Positions 35,134 to 46,205 of a stretch of 64,000 nt of DNA are shown piece after piece. Source of the stretch: Malus domestica (taxonomy: Eukaryota; Streptophyta; Magnoliopsida; Rosales; Rosaceae); NCBI RefSeq assembly GCF_042453785.1, contig NC_091677.1, forward strand, positions 30,115,001 to 30,179,000, written 5' to 3'. Every line of letters begins with the position of its first letter. The first letter of the stretch is position 1. Below the pieces are notes generated by a model that saw only the letters and a list, made by a program, of their open reading frames with translations, was not told the DNA's origin and did not search any database. Position numbers and translations under genes: made by a program.

Positions 35134-38100
35134 TATGAAATTTGGATCCAATATATGTTTTGAATACATGTTCTGCTGCAATTGTTTATATACATCTTAT
35201 TACACACGCATGCAATAAACAAAAGGACTAGAAGTGGCATCCTTGCTGTCCATGTTGCAGCAGTCAGAATACACATGTAGTGACCTTGCTGTCCACGATG
35301 CATGTGTCCTTGCTGTCCAGATAATGATACATCTTCACATGCTAACCTAGCTGTCAAGGAATGATAACATTCATTATGTCCAGTCTGTCATGTAGTGGAG
35401 CACCTTTAACACTTCCCCTCAAGTCGGAGCGTGAATGTCAATGATGCCCAACTTGCCCAGATGTGTTTGAAAAATAGGCGCACGAAGTGGCTTAGTAAAC
35501 AAGTCTGCGACTTGTTCTCCTGTTCTGACATAGGAAGTTTTAATTTCTCCCCTTTCAACCCTCTCACGAACAATGTGGCAATCGATCTCAATATGCTTTG
35601 TACGTTCGTGATACACAGGATTTGCAGCTATGTGTAAAGCCGCTTGGTTGTCACAAAATAACCTTGCCGGTTGGGAATGCTCAACACGTAAATCTTCCAA
35701 TAAATATCGTAGCCAACTTAATTCACAAGTAGCTGCAGCCATAGATCGATACTCCGCTTCAGCAGAGGAACGAGCTATTGTAACTTGTTTCTTGCTTTTC
35801 CAGGACACCAGTGACTTTCCAAGGAAGATACAATAACCAGTAACTGATCGACGGGTAATGGGGCAACATGCCCAATCTGCATCACAGTAACCGATTAAAT
35901 GCAATTCACTTTGGGAAGAAAACATTAAGCCTTGTCCAGGTGCTCCTTTGAGGTATAGAAGAAGTCGATACGCTGTATCGAGATGGTGTCGTTGTGGATC
36001 TTGCATGAACTGACTCAATGTGTTGACAGTGTATGCTATTTCTGGTCTTGTGATGGTCAAATAAATTAATTTCCAACCAAGCGCCTATACTTCGCAGGTT
36101 CATGTAGTGAAGTGCTACCTGTAAGGGTTAGGACCAAATCGGCCTCCATTGGGACTTTCATGGGTTTGGCTCCAAGAAGGCCAGCCTCCTTCAATATGTC
36201 CAATGTATATTTTCGTTGGCAGATTGTGACTCCAGATTTTGATCGTGCAACCTCAACTCCAAGGAAATATTTCAAAGGTCCAAGATCTTTAATTCGAAAT
36301 TGGCTGCTGAGGAAGGCCTTTAGGTTCTTGATTTCTGCCTCATTGTTACCTGCAATCACCATGTCATCAACATATAATAATATAATGGTGAGTGAAGTAC
36401 CCTTGACTTGAGTGAACAGAGAATAATCTGCCTTGGATTGGCAGAAACCGATGGTACATATTGCTTTCGAGAATGCTCGAAACCAACTTCTGGACGCCTA
36501 TTTAAGACCATAAAGAGATTTGTGGAGTCGACAAACGACATTCTCCCCCTGTCGATGACAACCCGGAGGAGGCAACATGTAGACGGCCTCATGAAGTTCA
36601 CCATGAAGGAAGGCGTTTTGAACGTCCATTTGATGTAAGGGCCAATTGCGGACAGCAACCACAGTCAAGAGGCAACGCACAGTAATGAGTTTGGCTACCG
36701 ATGCGAAGGTCTCTTTGTAGTCGATACCTTCACGTTGAGTGAAACCTTTGGCAACAAGACGTGCCTTGTAACGTTCAAGGGTGCCATCAGATTGGTACTT
36801 GAGTTTGTAAACCCATTTGCAGCCAATGGGTCGTTGTCCTGGTGGAAGAGGGACAAAACTCTAGGTTTGATTTTCCTTTAGAGCGGTGAGTTCAGCCTTC
36901 ATCGCTGCAACCCAATGAGGGTTTTGACAAGCCTGCTCATAGGTAGTAGGCTCCACCAAGTGTGAAATATGAAAAACAAAACGCTAATGTCCTTCTAATA
37001 AGGAGGAATAGGAAACATACCGATGCAATGGATAGCGCGTGCTGGACATGGATAAAGAGAGGCCCTCCGATGGCGTGAGCAAGGTGGAATGATGAGCCAC
37101 ATAATCTTTGAAGTGAGCAGGTGGGTTGGTGAGACGAGTGGAGTGACGTAGTGGGAGTTGGTCGGAGGGAGGGTTGGTGCAGATGGTGGAGGAAGGGGGA
37201 AGAATGTTGCGGCAAGTGGTAAGTGGCAAGTTCATGTGGTGTGTCGGTGGTGGCAGGTGATATGGGAAGGCTTGAGTTGGGTGGAGAAGGCTCAAGGTTG
37301 GTCGGTGAAGACGACTCAACTTCACTGCTAAGTACCATGGGATTTGGGATTAATGATGAGGTGGTGTCGTGTGTGGGATGAATAATGGGAGTAATATGTT
37401 CGTCGGTTTAGTCCATGGTGGGTGAGGATTTGTAAGGAAAAATGTGCTCATGAAAGACGACATCATGTGAGATAAAAAATCTATGTGTGGCTAGATCATG
37501 TACCTTATAACCCTTTTGGCCAAGAGGATAACCAAGGAAAACACAACGACGAGCACGGATGTCAAACTTGTTGGTGGGTGTGAGATTGGTGGCATAGCTT
37601 AGGCATCCAAAAATTCGTAAGTGGGTGTAAGTTGGTGGTGTGTTATGCAAAAGTTCATATGGAGATTTATGGGAAAGTAAGGGTGTAGGTAAACGATTGA
37701 TTAGATAACAGGCGGTTTGAATACTTTCTCCCTAAAATTGTAAAGGTAAGTTTGCTTGAAACCTAAGAGCACGACCAACATTCAGAAGGTGCCTATGTTT
37801 ACGTTCGACCACTCCGTTTTGTTGTGGTGTATAAGGGCAAGAATGTTGGAATGAGGTGCCACATGAGTCTAGGTAAGGGTGTAGGGAAAGGAATTCACCA
37901 CCATTATCTGTACGAAGAGCTTTAATGGCACATTGGAATTGTGTTTTGACCCAAGAGAAAAAGGATTTCAATATCGTTTGTGTGTCAAATTTGAAATTCA
38001 TAAGGTGTACCCAGGTGAAACGAGTGAAATCATCCACAATAGTAAGAAAATATCGTGCTCCAGTGTGTGTTTGATCTTTGTGGGGTCCCCAAATGTCACA

Positions 38101-40170
38101 ATGAATTAAGTCGAAAGGTGCAGAAGATTTGATTTCACTTTTATGAAATGGTAGACAAATTTGCTTGGCTAAAGGGCAAATTTCACAAATGTGTGTGGAA
38201 TCAAACATTATTTCAACATTATTTTTGGCTAACGAAAGTGAATGTGCGGATGATGGGTGTCCGAGTCGCCTATGCCAGAGGTTATTGGTATGATGAATGT
38301 GGTTGGCGAGATGGGGGTTTTGTCTTGGTGTAAGATAGTAAAGCCCATCAAAATGCTTGCCCAGGCCAATCACCCTCTTCGTGTCCATGTCCTGCACAAC
38401 ACAAAAATTGGAATAGAATGCCACTTTACAATGCAAAGCTCTTGTCAATTTACTAACAGATAATAAATTGACACGGAACTTTGGTACGTGAAGAACTTTA
38501 TCAAGAGAGAGATCATGTGACAATCTCATGGAACCAATATGTTTGATTTCTGCTTGCTCCCCATTTGGTAAGCCAACGTACTCATGATGAGCATCAATGA
38601 TGCTGTGTGTTGGTGGTGAATGCGATATATGGTCGGTTGCTCCGCTATCAACAATCCAATATATAGTCGAGTGTGGATCTGTTTGTGCTATGTTGCATTT
38701 AGGTGAGAAAATACCTATTGCATTTGCAAATGGTTGTCTATTACCATTGCGGAGCATGGCAATGATCTGATTGTACTCTTCGGCAGTGAACATGGGACTG
38801 ACAGATTCCGCCGAGTTGTTGGTGAATGCATAGGTGATGACTTCGGCATTGTTGGCTGTTGTCCTTTTGTTCATGGGTTTCATGTTCCTACCATACCATT
38901 TGTGTCCTACTGGGAACCCAATGATGTAGTAGTAGTGGTCCACTAAGTGTCCATTTCCATCACAGTAAGTGCATTTAAGTGACTTACGTGAAGATGTGTT
39001 GAAGTGCTTGTTGTTATTCAATTGCGACGCTGAAGCTTGTTGAACCTGCATTGCATGGGAGTTTGTTCCCATATCGCGTCGATTGACCACAACTATTTGT
39101 CATTCATGTTGGAGAATAAGACCATGAACTCGGCATGTGTCAGGAAGTGGACTCATCAACAGAACCGAGCCTCGTACAGTTGAGTAAGAGTCGTTCAGTC
39201 CCATCAGAAATTGCATGACTCTTTCTTTCTCTTCCCGTCAGCAAGCCCCTTCAAACCTGCACAAGTGCAAACAAGTGGATCATGGTAGGACGCTAACTCG
39301 TCCCACAAGGCCTTCATCTTGGTGTAAAAGCCAGAAACTGAAAGCTGCTCTTGACGATTCTCGACAATTTCTTGTCGAATTTGGTAGATCCTTGAGTCAT
39401 TGCTTTGTGAGAACCTGTCCTTGAGATCGTTCCAAACTGCAGCAGCAGTTTCAGTGTACATGATGCTGCTGGCTATGTCCGAGTGAACTGAGTTCACGAT
39501 CCACAATGTGACCATGTCGTTGCATCTTTTCCAAGCTGTATACTTTGTGTCCAAGAGTGGTGGAGCTTTGATGGTTCCATCAATGAACCCAATCTTGTTC
39601 TTTGCGCTGAGACCCATGCACATGGCACGGCTCCATTGCCCGTAGTTGTTTCCGTCAAGTGTTTTGGAAATCAAGATAAGCCCCGTATGATCTGAGTGGT
39701 GTATGGTGTATGGGTCTGAGAATTCCTCATCAGGTTTGGTAATTTGGGTTGAGTCTGTCATGGTGTTGACAGTGGTGTTTGTGGGAGATATATGTAGTGG
39801 TTATGGCGGGAGGGGGCTACGGTGGTTATGGCAGCGGAAGAATGAAGGCATAGCAGAGCAAGGATTAGAACCGCTCTGATACCATATGAAATTTGGATCC
39901 AATATATGTTTTGAATACATGTTCTGCTGCAATTGCAGCAGAGTTTATATACATCTTATTACACACGCATGCAATAAACAAAAGGACTAGAAGTGGCATC
40001 CTTGCTGTCCATGTTGCAGCAGTCAGAATACACATGCAGTGACCTTGCTGTCCACGATGCATGTGTCCTAGCTGTCCAGATAATGATACATCTTCACATG
40101 CTGACCTAGCTGTCAAGGAATGATAACATTCCTTCTGTCCAGTCTGTCATGTAGTGGAGCACCTTTAACA
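35134..40170 (-). mobile_element. Ty1/copia retrotransposon (copia-2)
   Basis: LTRs at 35134-35411 and 39885-40170 (tatgaaatttggatcc to cacctttaaca) flank a 5.0-kb element with an exact 5-bp duplication gatag at 35129-35133 and 40171-40175. The primer site tggtatcagagc (39873-39884, minus) and a purine tract (cttgaggggaag) fit a minus-strand copia. The left LTR lacks about 8 bp (gcagcaga region) present in the right one. It inserted in a receptor exon. Confidence 0.95.
35419..39761 (-). pseudogene. copia-2 gag-pol, multiply broken
   Basis: Pieces on the minus strand are: gag (39761-39204, SKTLDGNNYGQWSRAM; frame lost at KRKKESCNF); zinc knuckle with a lost final Cys, protease (IVDSGATDHIS) and integrase (HCDIWGPHK, FTRFTWVHL) at 39090-37732; integrase C-terminal region 37650-37408; reverse transcriptase 36840-36066 in three frames ([24 protein letters not shown]); and RNase H 36060-35419 ([22 protein letters not shown]). 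Stops and frameshifts are more frequent than in copia-1, so it seems older, or less constrained before insertion. Confidence 0.9.
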
Positions 40171-40500
40171 GATAGTACCCCAGTAATCCTGCCTAGCAAC
40201 CTTAACAGTCCGAGGAGTAGTAGTAGAATTCATTTCAAGAATTCTAAAGCTCAGACCTTTTACGTTGATGACAGGGACTTCGTTTAGACATTGGACCTCG
40301 TACCCTGGCTGACCACAGTAACTAGCTCTGTTTACCCCATAAAAGGGGTAGGAGATGTTTTCGATGCCACCACAATTGATAGCGCTGCTGCAGTTTGTGA
40401 ATTGTGCCTCATCCTGGCATAGACTTAACTCAACGTTGATCGAAAGGAAGGAAGCGATCAAAAGAAATGGAAACAACGATTGGAGCAGAAAAGAATGCAT

Positions 40501-40868
40501 GATGGACGTTGGAGGAAAAACCTCAGCAAAGAGACTGGAGCGTCAAATGAAATGGGGATGTAGTACAAGGAATAAGAGTCAGATTTCTTGTTTTGTTTTA
40601 ATATACAAGTTGTTCCTACTTCCAAGTTTTGAAATATAGGCCCTTTGACATATTCAATGAAACAGCAGCCTCCCTCTCTTGTTTGTGCTATGTTTTTCTC
40701 TCTGTTTTTTTTTTCATCGTTCATATTTGAATTTCTTGCCCACCGGCAATCCGAAGAAGCCACGTACTAATTTAATATTTATTTCCATCTAAAATGATTT
40801 AATTAGATGTCACTCGGTTTATGTTGTCTACGCGTTAGGCTTGAAAATTCACCACACGTGAGGGGGCG
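40501..40868. other. Upstream region of the split receptor gene
   Basis: The sequence before ATG 40500 (on the minus strand) would hold the promoter and leader. No certain TATA box was identified. No gene was seen. Confidence 0.4.
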
Positions 40869-41148
40869 TGTTGAGAATAAATCTCACATTGATGAAAAGA
40901 GGAACCTTACATGTGCTTATAAGAAGTTGGACTATTCCTCATATTCCAATTGTTTTTACGATAAAACCTTAACTTTCTTCATGGTATCATAGCAGGTTGG
41001 TCCACATGTAAAGTCAACGGTCACATGTACTCCACGTCACCCCATTTGTGTTGTTCACATGAGTGTTGAGAAAAAATCTCATATTGATGATAGGAGGCAA
41101 CCTTGTATGTACTTATAAGAAGTTGAGTTACTCTCATGTTGCCAATTG
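40869..41148 (+). mobile_element. TRIM (miniature LTR retroelement), right LTR truncated
   Basis: LTR 1 runs 40869-40981 (tgttgagaataaatctcaca to aactttcttca) and is followed at once by tggtatcatagcagg, a near match to the Met-tRNA primer site. After about 80 bp, a second diverged LTR starts at 41064 (tgttgagaaaaaatctcata) and fades near 41148. There is no coding capacity. Family knowledge: TRIMs depend on other LTR elements. Confidence 0.7.
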
Positions 41149-41179
41149 ATATAAAAAAAATAATAAAAAAATAATAATA

Positions 41180-41183
<4 letters not shown>

Positions 41184-41211
<28 letters not shown>
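41184..41211. repeat. (AT)n microsatellite
   Basis: A perfect TA/AT run follows an (ATA)n-rich stretch beside the TRIM. Confidence 0.95.
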
Positions 41212-41215
<4 letters not shown>

Positions 41216-41983
41216 CCAGAAGCTATGTGCCAAAGTCAAGGGATGATGGAACCAATGAAAAATAATAAAGATAAGATTCCTCAAATTGTTGGTTGATGAG
41301 GACCGGATTCTCTTTCTGGGTATCCTAGGTATTCTCACATTTGAGCCATTTATCGTATATCGTTCGGTCAGTTTTTATTAAGTACCATTTGTGTTTAATT
41401 TAAGTAAAAAAATTCAAAATGATTTCTAAGATGGTTAAGATGTGAAAATCTCTAAGATATTCACCAACAATTTGAATCCGGATAGGATCCAATCCGGTTT
41501 GAGAGGGATAACAAGCCCAGAAAAAGACAGGGAATTATTCAAAATATTAAATTCATTACTCTGGTACTCATTCTTATTTATTTTTTCTTCCAGAAATGGG
41601 GAGGACAACAGTCCAGCTACCTTGTTATATGTAAGTGGCACAAGTGAGCTTCATAACGCTGGCTAAAGGGTTTTGTTTAGGAACTTAGATATTGGCGTGA
41701 CTTGAGGGGCCTAATCTCTCTCTCTCTCTCTCCTCTCCTCCTACTTGAATGGTTACGGTTAAACCACATTAATATTTTATATTGATTTTTTTATAGAGAC
41801 AATAAGAAAAAAAACAATGTGTGAGAGAATGAGAGGAAATGGGATGAAAAAAGAAGGGGAGATAATTCTACTCCTGAGTTGAGACTTCTCTATATGCTGA
41901 CTCAAGCTATGTTTGTAAGAAGTTACGTGCTTTGTTTCAGTACTATTGGCTTGAGTCAGTATGGGCAGGAATTTGATAGTAGA

Positions 41984-42032
41984 GTACGTACGTATGTACG
42001 TACATACGTACATACATACATACATACATACA
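41984..42032. repeat. (GTAC)n / (CATA)n microsatellite
   Basis: gtacgtacgtatgtacgtac changes into catacatacata. The GTAC units are self-complementary, so the tract can fold on itself. Tyr/Thr-rich ORFs over it are artefacts. Confidence 0.9.
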
Positions 42033-43408
42033 CGCGATATTCTGCTACACTAATTTGCATTAAAGGGAAGTGAGAGGGCTTGAATATAGGATGCAGTGAG
42101 TTGAAGAAAAGGCCATAACTGCTAGAGTAATTTACCACTAATAAACCCTTATTTGTATATTTGACTATGTATAATTAAATTTAAAATTTAAAAACGAAAC
42201 AGTTATCAAACGGTTCTTAAAACTCTTGAAAATTTTCAATAGTTCCTATTATAATATATTGACAAAACAATTCACGATTAAGACTTGATCCTTCCAACTT
42301 GAACTAGCTTCATTATAATTTGTAAGGGGCAAGCCATCAAACTTGGACAAATTTAAGCATTAATTTAACCACTAAAGTATATGTCCCCCTAATTGTTATG
42401 GAAGCTTAACATTAATTATCTGCCTAGCTATATTTTGGTCCGTCCATAATCTGCTTTTTGTTGCAGTCATATTAGATTAGGAATGTAATCATGTAAATCT
42501 ATCATATATGTGATATCTCTAAGACTACATATTATCTTATTAGAGTTATAATCATATTTGGGATAAAGAATTTACCTTCTATACCACTATAAATAAAAGC
42601 ACAATGAAGTGAAATAACACACATCTCTCTCTTTCTCTCTACTGCTATTTCATTTGTTTTCAAATATCTTGTTAGTTGATGGTCACATTGCTAACCATTT
42701 CTCGAACACAAATTACCCCTTCCGCGTTGGGGGCTAGTAAGAGACTAAAATATTCTTGAAATTCAAAGGACTGAAGTATTCCTAAAAAGTTATGCAGTCT
42801 CCCAAAAATTAGTACTTTCAACACTCGGTTGAGGGTACTGAACTCTCATGGCAACTCTCTAAGGCTCCTACGTCAGTTAGCTGTTCAAGCAATTCCTAAC
42901 CATATATGCTCGCATTCCCTCGATTTGGCATATGTTTAATGGAGTCACATAATCCATAGACAAAAAAAGTAATGTAGGTGGTTATTGTACTAATGAATGT
43001 TTACCTACTTCGAATAGAGGAAGTTCGGAATAGGAAGAGAAGATGAGGTAGGATCATCTACCTTCGCCTGATCAATGTAATTCTTGATTTTCAGGTATTG
43101 AATTGCGAACTGTAACGTGGAACTCACATTTTTTTTTTATTGTATGTGTTGATCAACACGTACGGAAGTCATGAATCAGAATAAGTTCAATCCGATTCTA
43201 TGCAAGTAATATAAGTCCAAAAATGATCGATCGCAATACCAAAAGAGAAAAGTTGATGTAAGGAACCCAGGTGGCAAAGTTTTTTAGCCTACTGATATTT
43301 TCTTTCCTTCTAATTATAGTGTGAGTTAGGGATTCAAGTTATTAATTAGAACCAAATTCAGCTTGAAATGCAAAACCAAGCATAGCTAATTGGGTTGTTG
43401 GTGCATAC

Positions 43409-44192
43409 CTTTAGCTGGTGGTGGCACTACTGCTGGATTGTCAATGGCCTCTGCTGTGGCGGCGGAACAAGTCCGGGACTCAGAAGCTTGATTTGCGCAA
43501 TGACAAACAGTTTCATTCAAATTCCAATCATAGCCACAAACACCCTTTGAACTAACACACTCACCACATTTTTCACTATCCACCTTATACTTCACCTCAA
43601 ACCCTTCCCTCACTACAGCTTCAAGCGCCGTCGCGTTCTGTATACCCAAGATTCTGAAAAACGCTGCATCACTAATCCGAACAACCACTTTTGACTTGCA
43701 CATCGGAGATTCCGGGACATCTGCAGGTATAGCGGCCACATCCTCATATGCTTCATCGTCGGGGCAGCTGAAATCTTCAGTTTTTGAGCTAGAAGTACAA
43801 TCATAGAGTAAAGTGACGTCCGAAGACCCAACAACGTAGTCAAAAAGTTTGGAATTGAGTTTGGTATCCCCAAACTTCGGCGAACAAACTTTGTCACAGT
43901 AGTCATCTCTTACAATTTTGAGTGTCTGGTCACCTTGGTTAATCTTCAGCAATCTGTATTTGACCCCCATAATCTCAATGGCGGTAACATCGTTCGAGCA
44001 TGTTAGCTTCAGTTCCGGATAGCCGCAACTCTCCGGCCTTCCATCTCCCCAAAAGGGAAATCCCACTTCTGTGATGTCTCCACAATTAAACGCGTTACTA
44101 CAATATGTGTACGAATTGAAGCTTGAGGACAAAGGAAAGTTGATGAAAACGAAGAAGGCGAAATGGGATGAGAAGAAAAACCAGGAATTCAT
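43409..44192 (-). CDS. Intact LRK10L/WAK-like ectodomain exon without kinase exons
   Basis: From ATG 44192 the exon encodes a signal peptide (MNSWFFFSSHFAFFVFINF), GUB_WAK_bind (YCSNAFNCGDITEVGFPFWG, SCGYPELKLTCS) and a WAK_assoc region (KCGECVSSKGVCGYDWN, VCHCANQ). It ends at a good donor (CTAAAG|GTATG, 43409), with readthrough ending at KGMHQQPN. No stop or frameshift is seen. No transmembrane or kinase exon is visible on the minus strand down to 40501. It is either the first exon of a gene whose 3' part was lost, or a secreted ectodomain made by readthrough. It is the best preserved ectodomain outside the duplicated blocks. Confidence 0.75.
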
Positions 44193-45078
44193 ATTTTGGG
44201 AAAGTGGAAGTATTTGGTAGAAATGAAATGAATTAAGTTGGTTGTAGTGGTTGGAGTTGGAGTGACACTGGGCAAAGGGAAGGAACTAGAGAGAGAGAGA
44301 GAGGAGCTAGTGACGTTATAGGAAAAGCTTATTCAAAGAAAGGGATGGGACAAATTATGAGTACTTGACGTTTTGTTCACTATTTATCTTTCTGTTTATT
44401 TATTTTTATTACCTGCAATATTTTAAATAATTTATACTAAGAGAAAGAAAAATGTTTGAACTCGGAATATAGTACATTAAAAAAAATCCTTAAGTACTAA
44501 GGCATACCATCACTTGCATCTTTTAGTGTTTATACAAAATATTGGGAGCTAAGGATTTGGGTTAAGGGACATAATAGGTCATTTATAATTTGATACCGAA
44601 CTTATCATTCAAGAAATTTAAACTTAATACCTTTTACCTATAAGTAAAGAGGGAGATAAGTGATAAATAAGCAAGGGAAGTGATAAACAAACGCACGCAC
44701 ACCATTTCTAGTTTCTCACATACTCATGTTAAATCTTATTCGTTTGTTTTGATTTGATTTATCTAATATAACAGCCATTATTTAAGAGGAGTCTGTGACA
44801 AGATAAAGGGGATGTGTTAGAATCTCTTAAGAAGAATACCATTAGACTGTAGTAATAAGGTGAGAATCTGGATTAAGACACAAAATGGAGAAACCACAAT
44901 TTAGTATTGAACTAGCCAGCTAATCTAATTTTTAACCTCCAACTTTTACGAAAAGATTTTCAATGTGCCGAAAATACGGAGTCGTACATTACAAGTCATC
45001 ATATAATTTGAAGAGATTTTGTTTTAATCTCTTCAATTATATAATAACATGTGACGTATAACTTGTTTCCTGAACACA
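44193..45078. other. Upstream region of the 44192 receptor exon, no gene seen
   Basis: A short GA tract (about 44290-44305) lies about 100 bp upstream of ATG 44192, as in the 8716 paralogue. The rest is AT-rich without exons. Confidence 0.45.
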
Positions 45079-45242
45079 TTAAAAAATAGGGTGTGCTATC
45101 CACACACCCCATTTTAATTCTCACACACCTTTGATAATTTCTGTCCGTTGATTTTCTTCAATTTATCTCATCCGACGACCGAAAATTAAAAAGGTGTGTG
45201 AGAGTAAAATAAGATGTGTGGATATCATATTCCTAAAAAATA
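45079..45242. mobile_element. Foldback MITE-like element
   Basis: A left arm (tagggtgtgctatccacaca and ctcacacacc) is complementary to a right arm (ggtgtgtgagag and tgtgtggatatcatattcct). A-rich flanks hide any target duplication, so the superfamily is open. Confidence 0.6.
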
Positions 45243-45470
45243 CTAAAGAAAAATAATACCATAGACTGTAGTCTTAATGCCTCATAAAATTTTGTTGACT
45301 TGATCAAAAGATTTTATTTAACGCAAATCTAGAATTTTCTTCTCCTCTGGCTCTACGGGTGATTTTTTTTTTTTGTTTGGAGTTATCGGCTACAAGTCAA
45401 GCCAAATTAGTTTACGTATTAAGGGCTTGCCAACAAGAAAAGACATACAGATTTTAATGGCCTCAAAAAC

Positions 45471-45682
45471 GAACCAGGATCCTCTCCGAATCCATTCCTT
45501 AGGGATCTTGCAATCATGTCCGTTCATCGTATATCGTACGGTCATAAATCATTTAAATATAAAATTTAAAATTCAAATATGAATAGTACTTAATAAAAAC
45601 TGACCGTACGATATAAAATGAACAGACAAGATTGCGGTATCCCTAGGATCCTAGGGAATGGATCCGGAGAGGATCCTGGTTC
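45471..45682. mobile_element. MULE-type foldback MITE with 9-bp TSD
   Basis: The termini GAACCAGGATCCTCTCCG and its complement are perfect for 18 bp, and complementarity continues inward (cgttcatcgtatatcgtacg against cgtacgatataaaatgaac). Exact 9-bp copies ctcaaaaac lie at 45462-45470 and 45683-45691. The uninterrupted site is at about 61870 in copy 3 (ggcctaaaaaactagatcg). It is non-coding and the same family as 5675-5877. Confidence 0.95.
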
Positions 45683-46205
45683 CTCAAAAACTAGATCGTG
45701 CCCGTTCATCTAACTCCCACCTACCTATCGGTCTCGAAGGCTCTCTGTAAGGGTTGTTTACTTTTAATTAAGTAGTTGAAAAAGGGCCTAACAACCATAG
45801 TTTAGACAACCATGCTGTTGCACTAACAACCATAGTTCAACAGGCGCTATATTAAAGCCTTCTTTGATATCTAAAATTAAATTGAAATAGATAAACCGCT
45901 AAATTAAGGTAAAAATTATGTTAGCCTAGAAACGTAGAAGATCAATTAATCATAAAGAAAACTTATGAGTTTCAATCTCTCGATAATGTAGGATTACAAG
46001 GGATGAATTTCTTTCATAGCTAATCCTCTCTAATTCCTTCCAAATAAAAAGTATAACTATAGTCTCATTTTTTTTTAATTATCTGAGTAGAAATTGCATT
46101 CAAAAAATCCATCCACAATGGAAATATATATAGGTCCAGAAGGGTGCCTCAAAAACATCTAGGAAATAGTCTGTCTCCGGTCACAAACATAAGGGGCATT
46201 ACAGA

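Larger units (their letters stand above)
34673..40500 (-). pseudogene. LRK10L/WAK-like ectodomain exon split by copia-2
   Basis: The 5' part starts at ATG 40500 with a signal peptide (MHSFLLQSLFPFLLIASFLS) and GUB_WAK_bind region (FTNCSSAINCGGIENISYPF, YCGQPGYEVQC). It is cut after DYWGTI at 40176. It resumes at 35133 (PPTFVNTTLNFSLFDYG) on the other side of the copia element. A frameshift lies near 34905 (VIQQLLRLLW against the AAQAVVASQTT frame). The WAK_assoc part follows (QIDTDQCNKCEESGGRCGL) and ends at a donor at 34673 after a Gly/Ser-rich stretch. No transmembrane or kinase exon was found further left. With a frameshift as well as the insertion, the gene is dead. Confidence 0.85.
41149..43400. 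other. Intergenic DNA with low-complexity tracts and a possible solo LTR
   Basis: No gene was seen. Degenerate relatives of the MITEs occur: 41300-41500 resembles the 45471 family (ttatcgtatatcgttcggtc), and 41750-41800 resembles the 51282 family (acggttaaaccacattaat). A copia-LTR-like stretch lies at about 42460-42720 (ccactataaataaaagc TATA region, CT-rich leader), but its ends could not be fixed. Confidence 0.45.

Noticed and set aside
41777..42138. ORFs with YVCTYIRTY-type runs on both strands
   Set aside because: Translation of the GTAC/CATA microsatellite.
42460..42720. Solo copia LTR
   Set aside because: TATA-like and leader-like sequence is present, but no TG/CA ends or target duplication could be fixed, so it is only mentioned in the intergenic entry.
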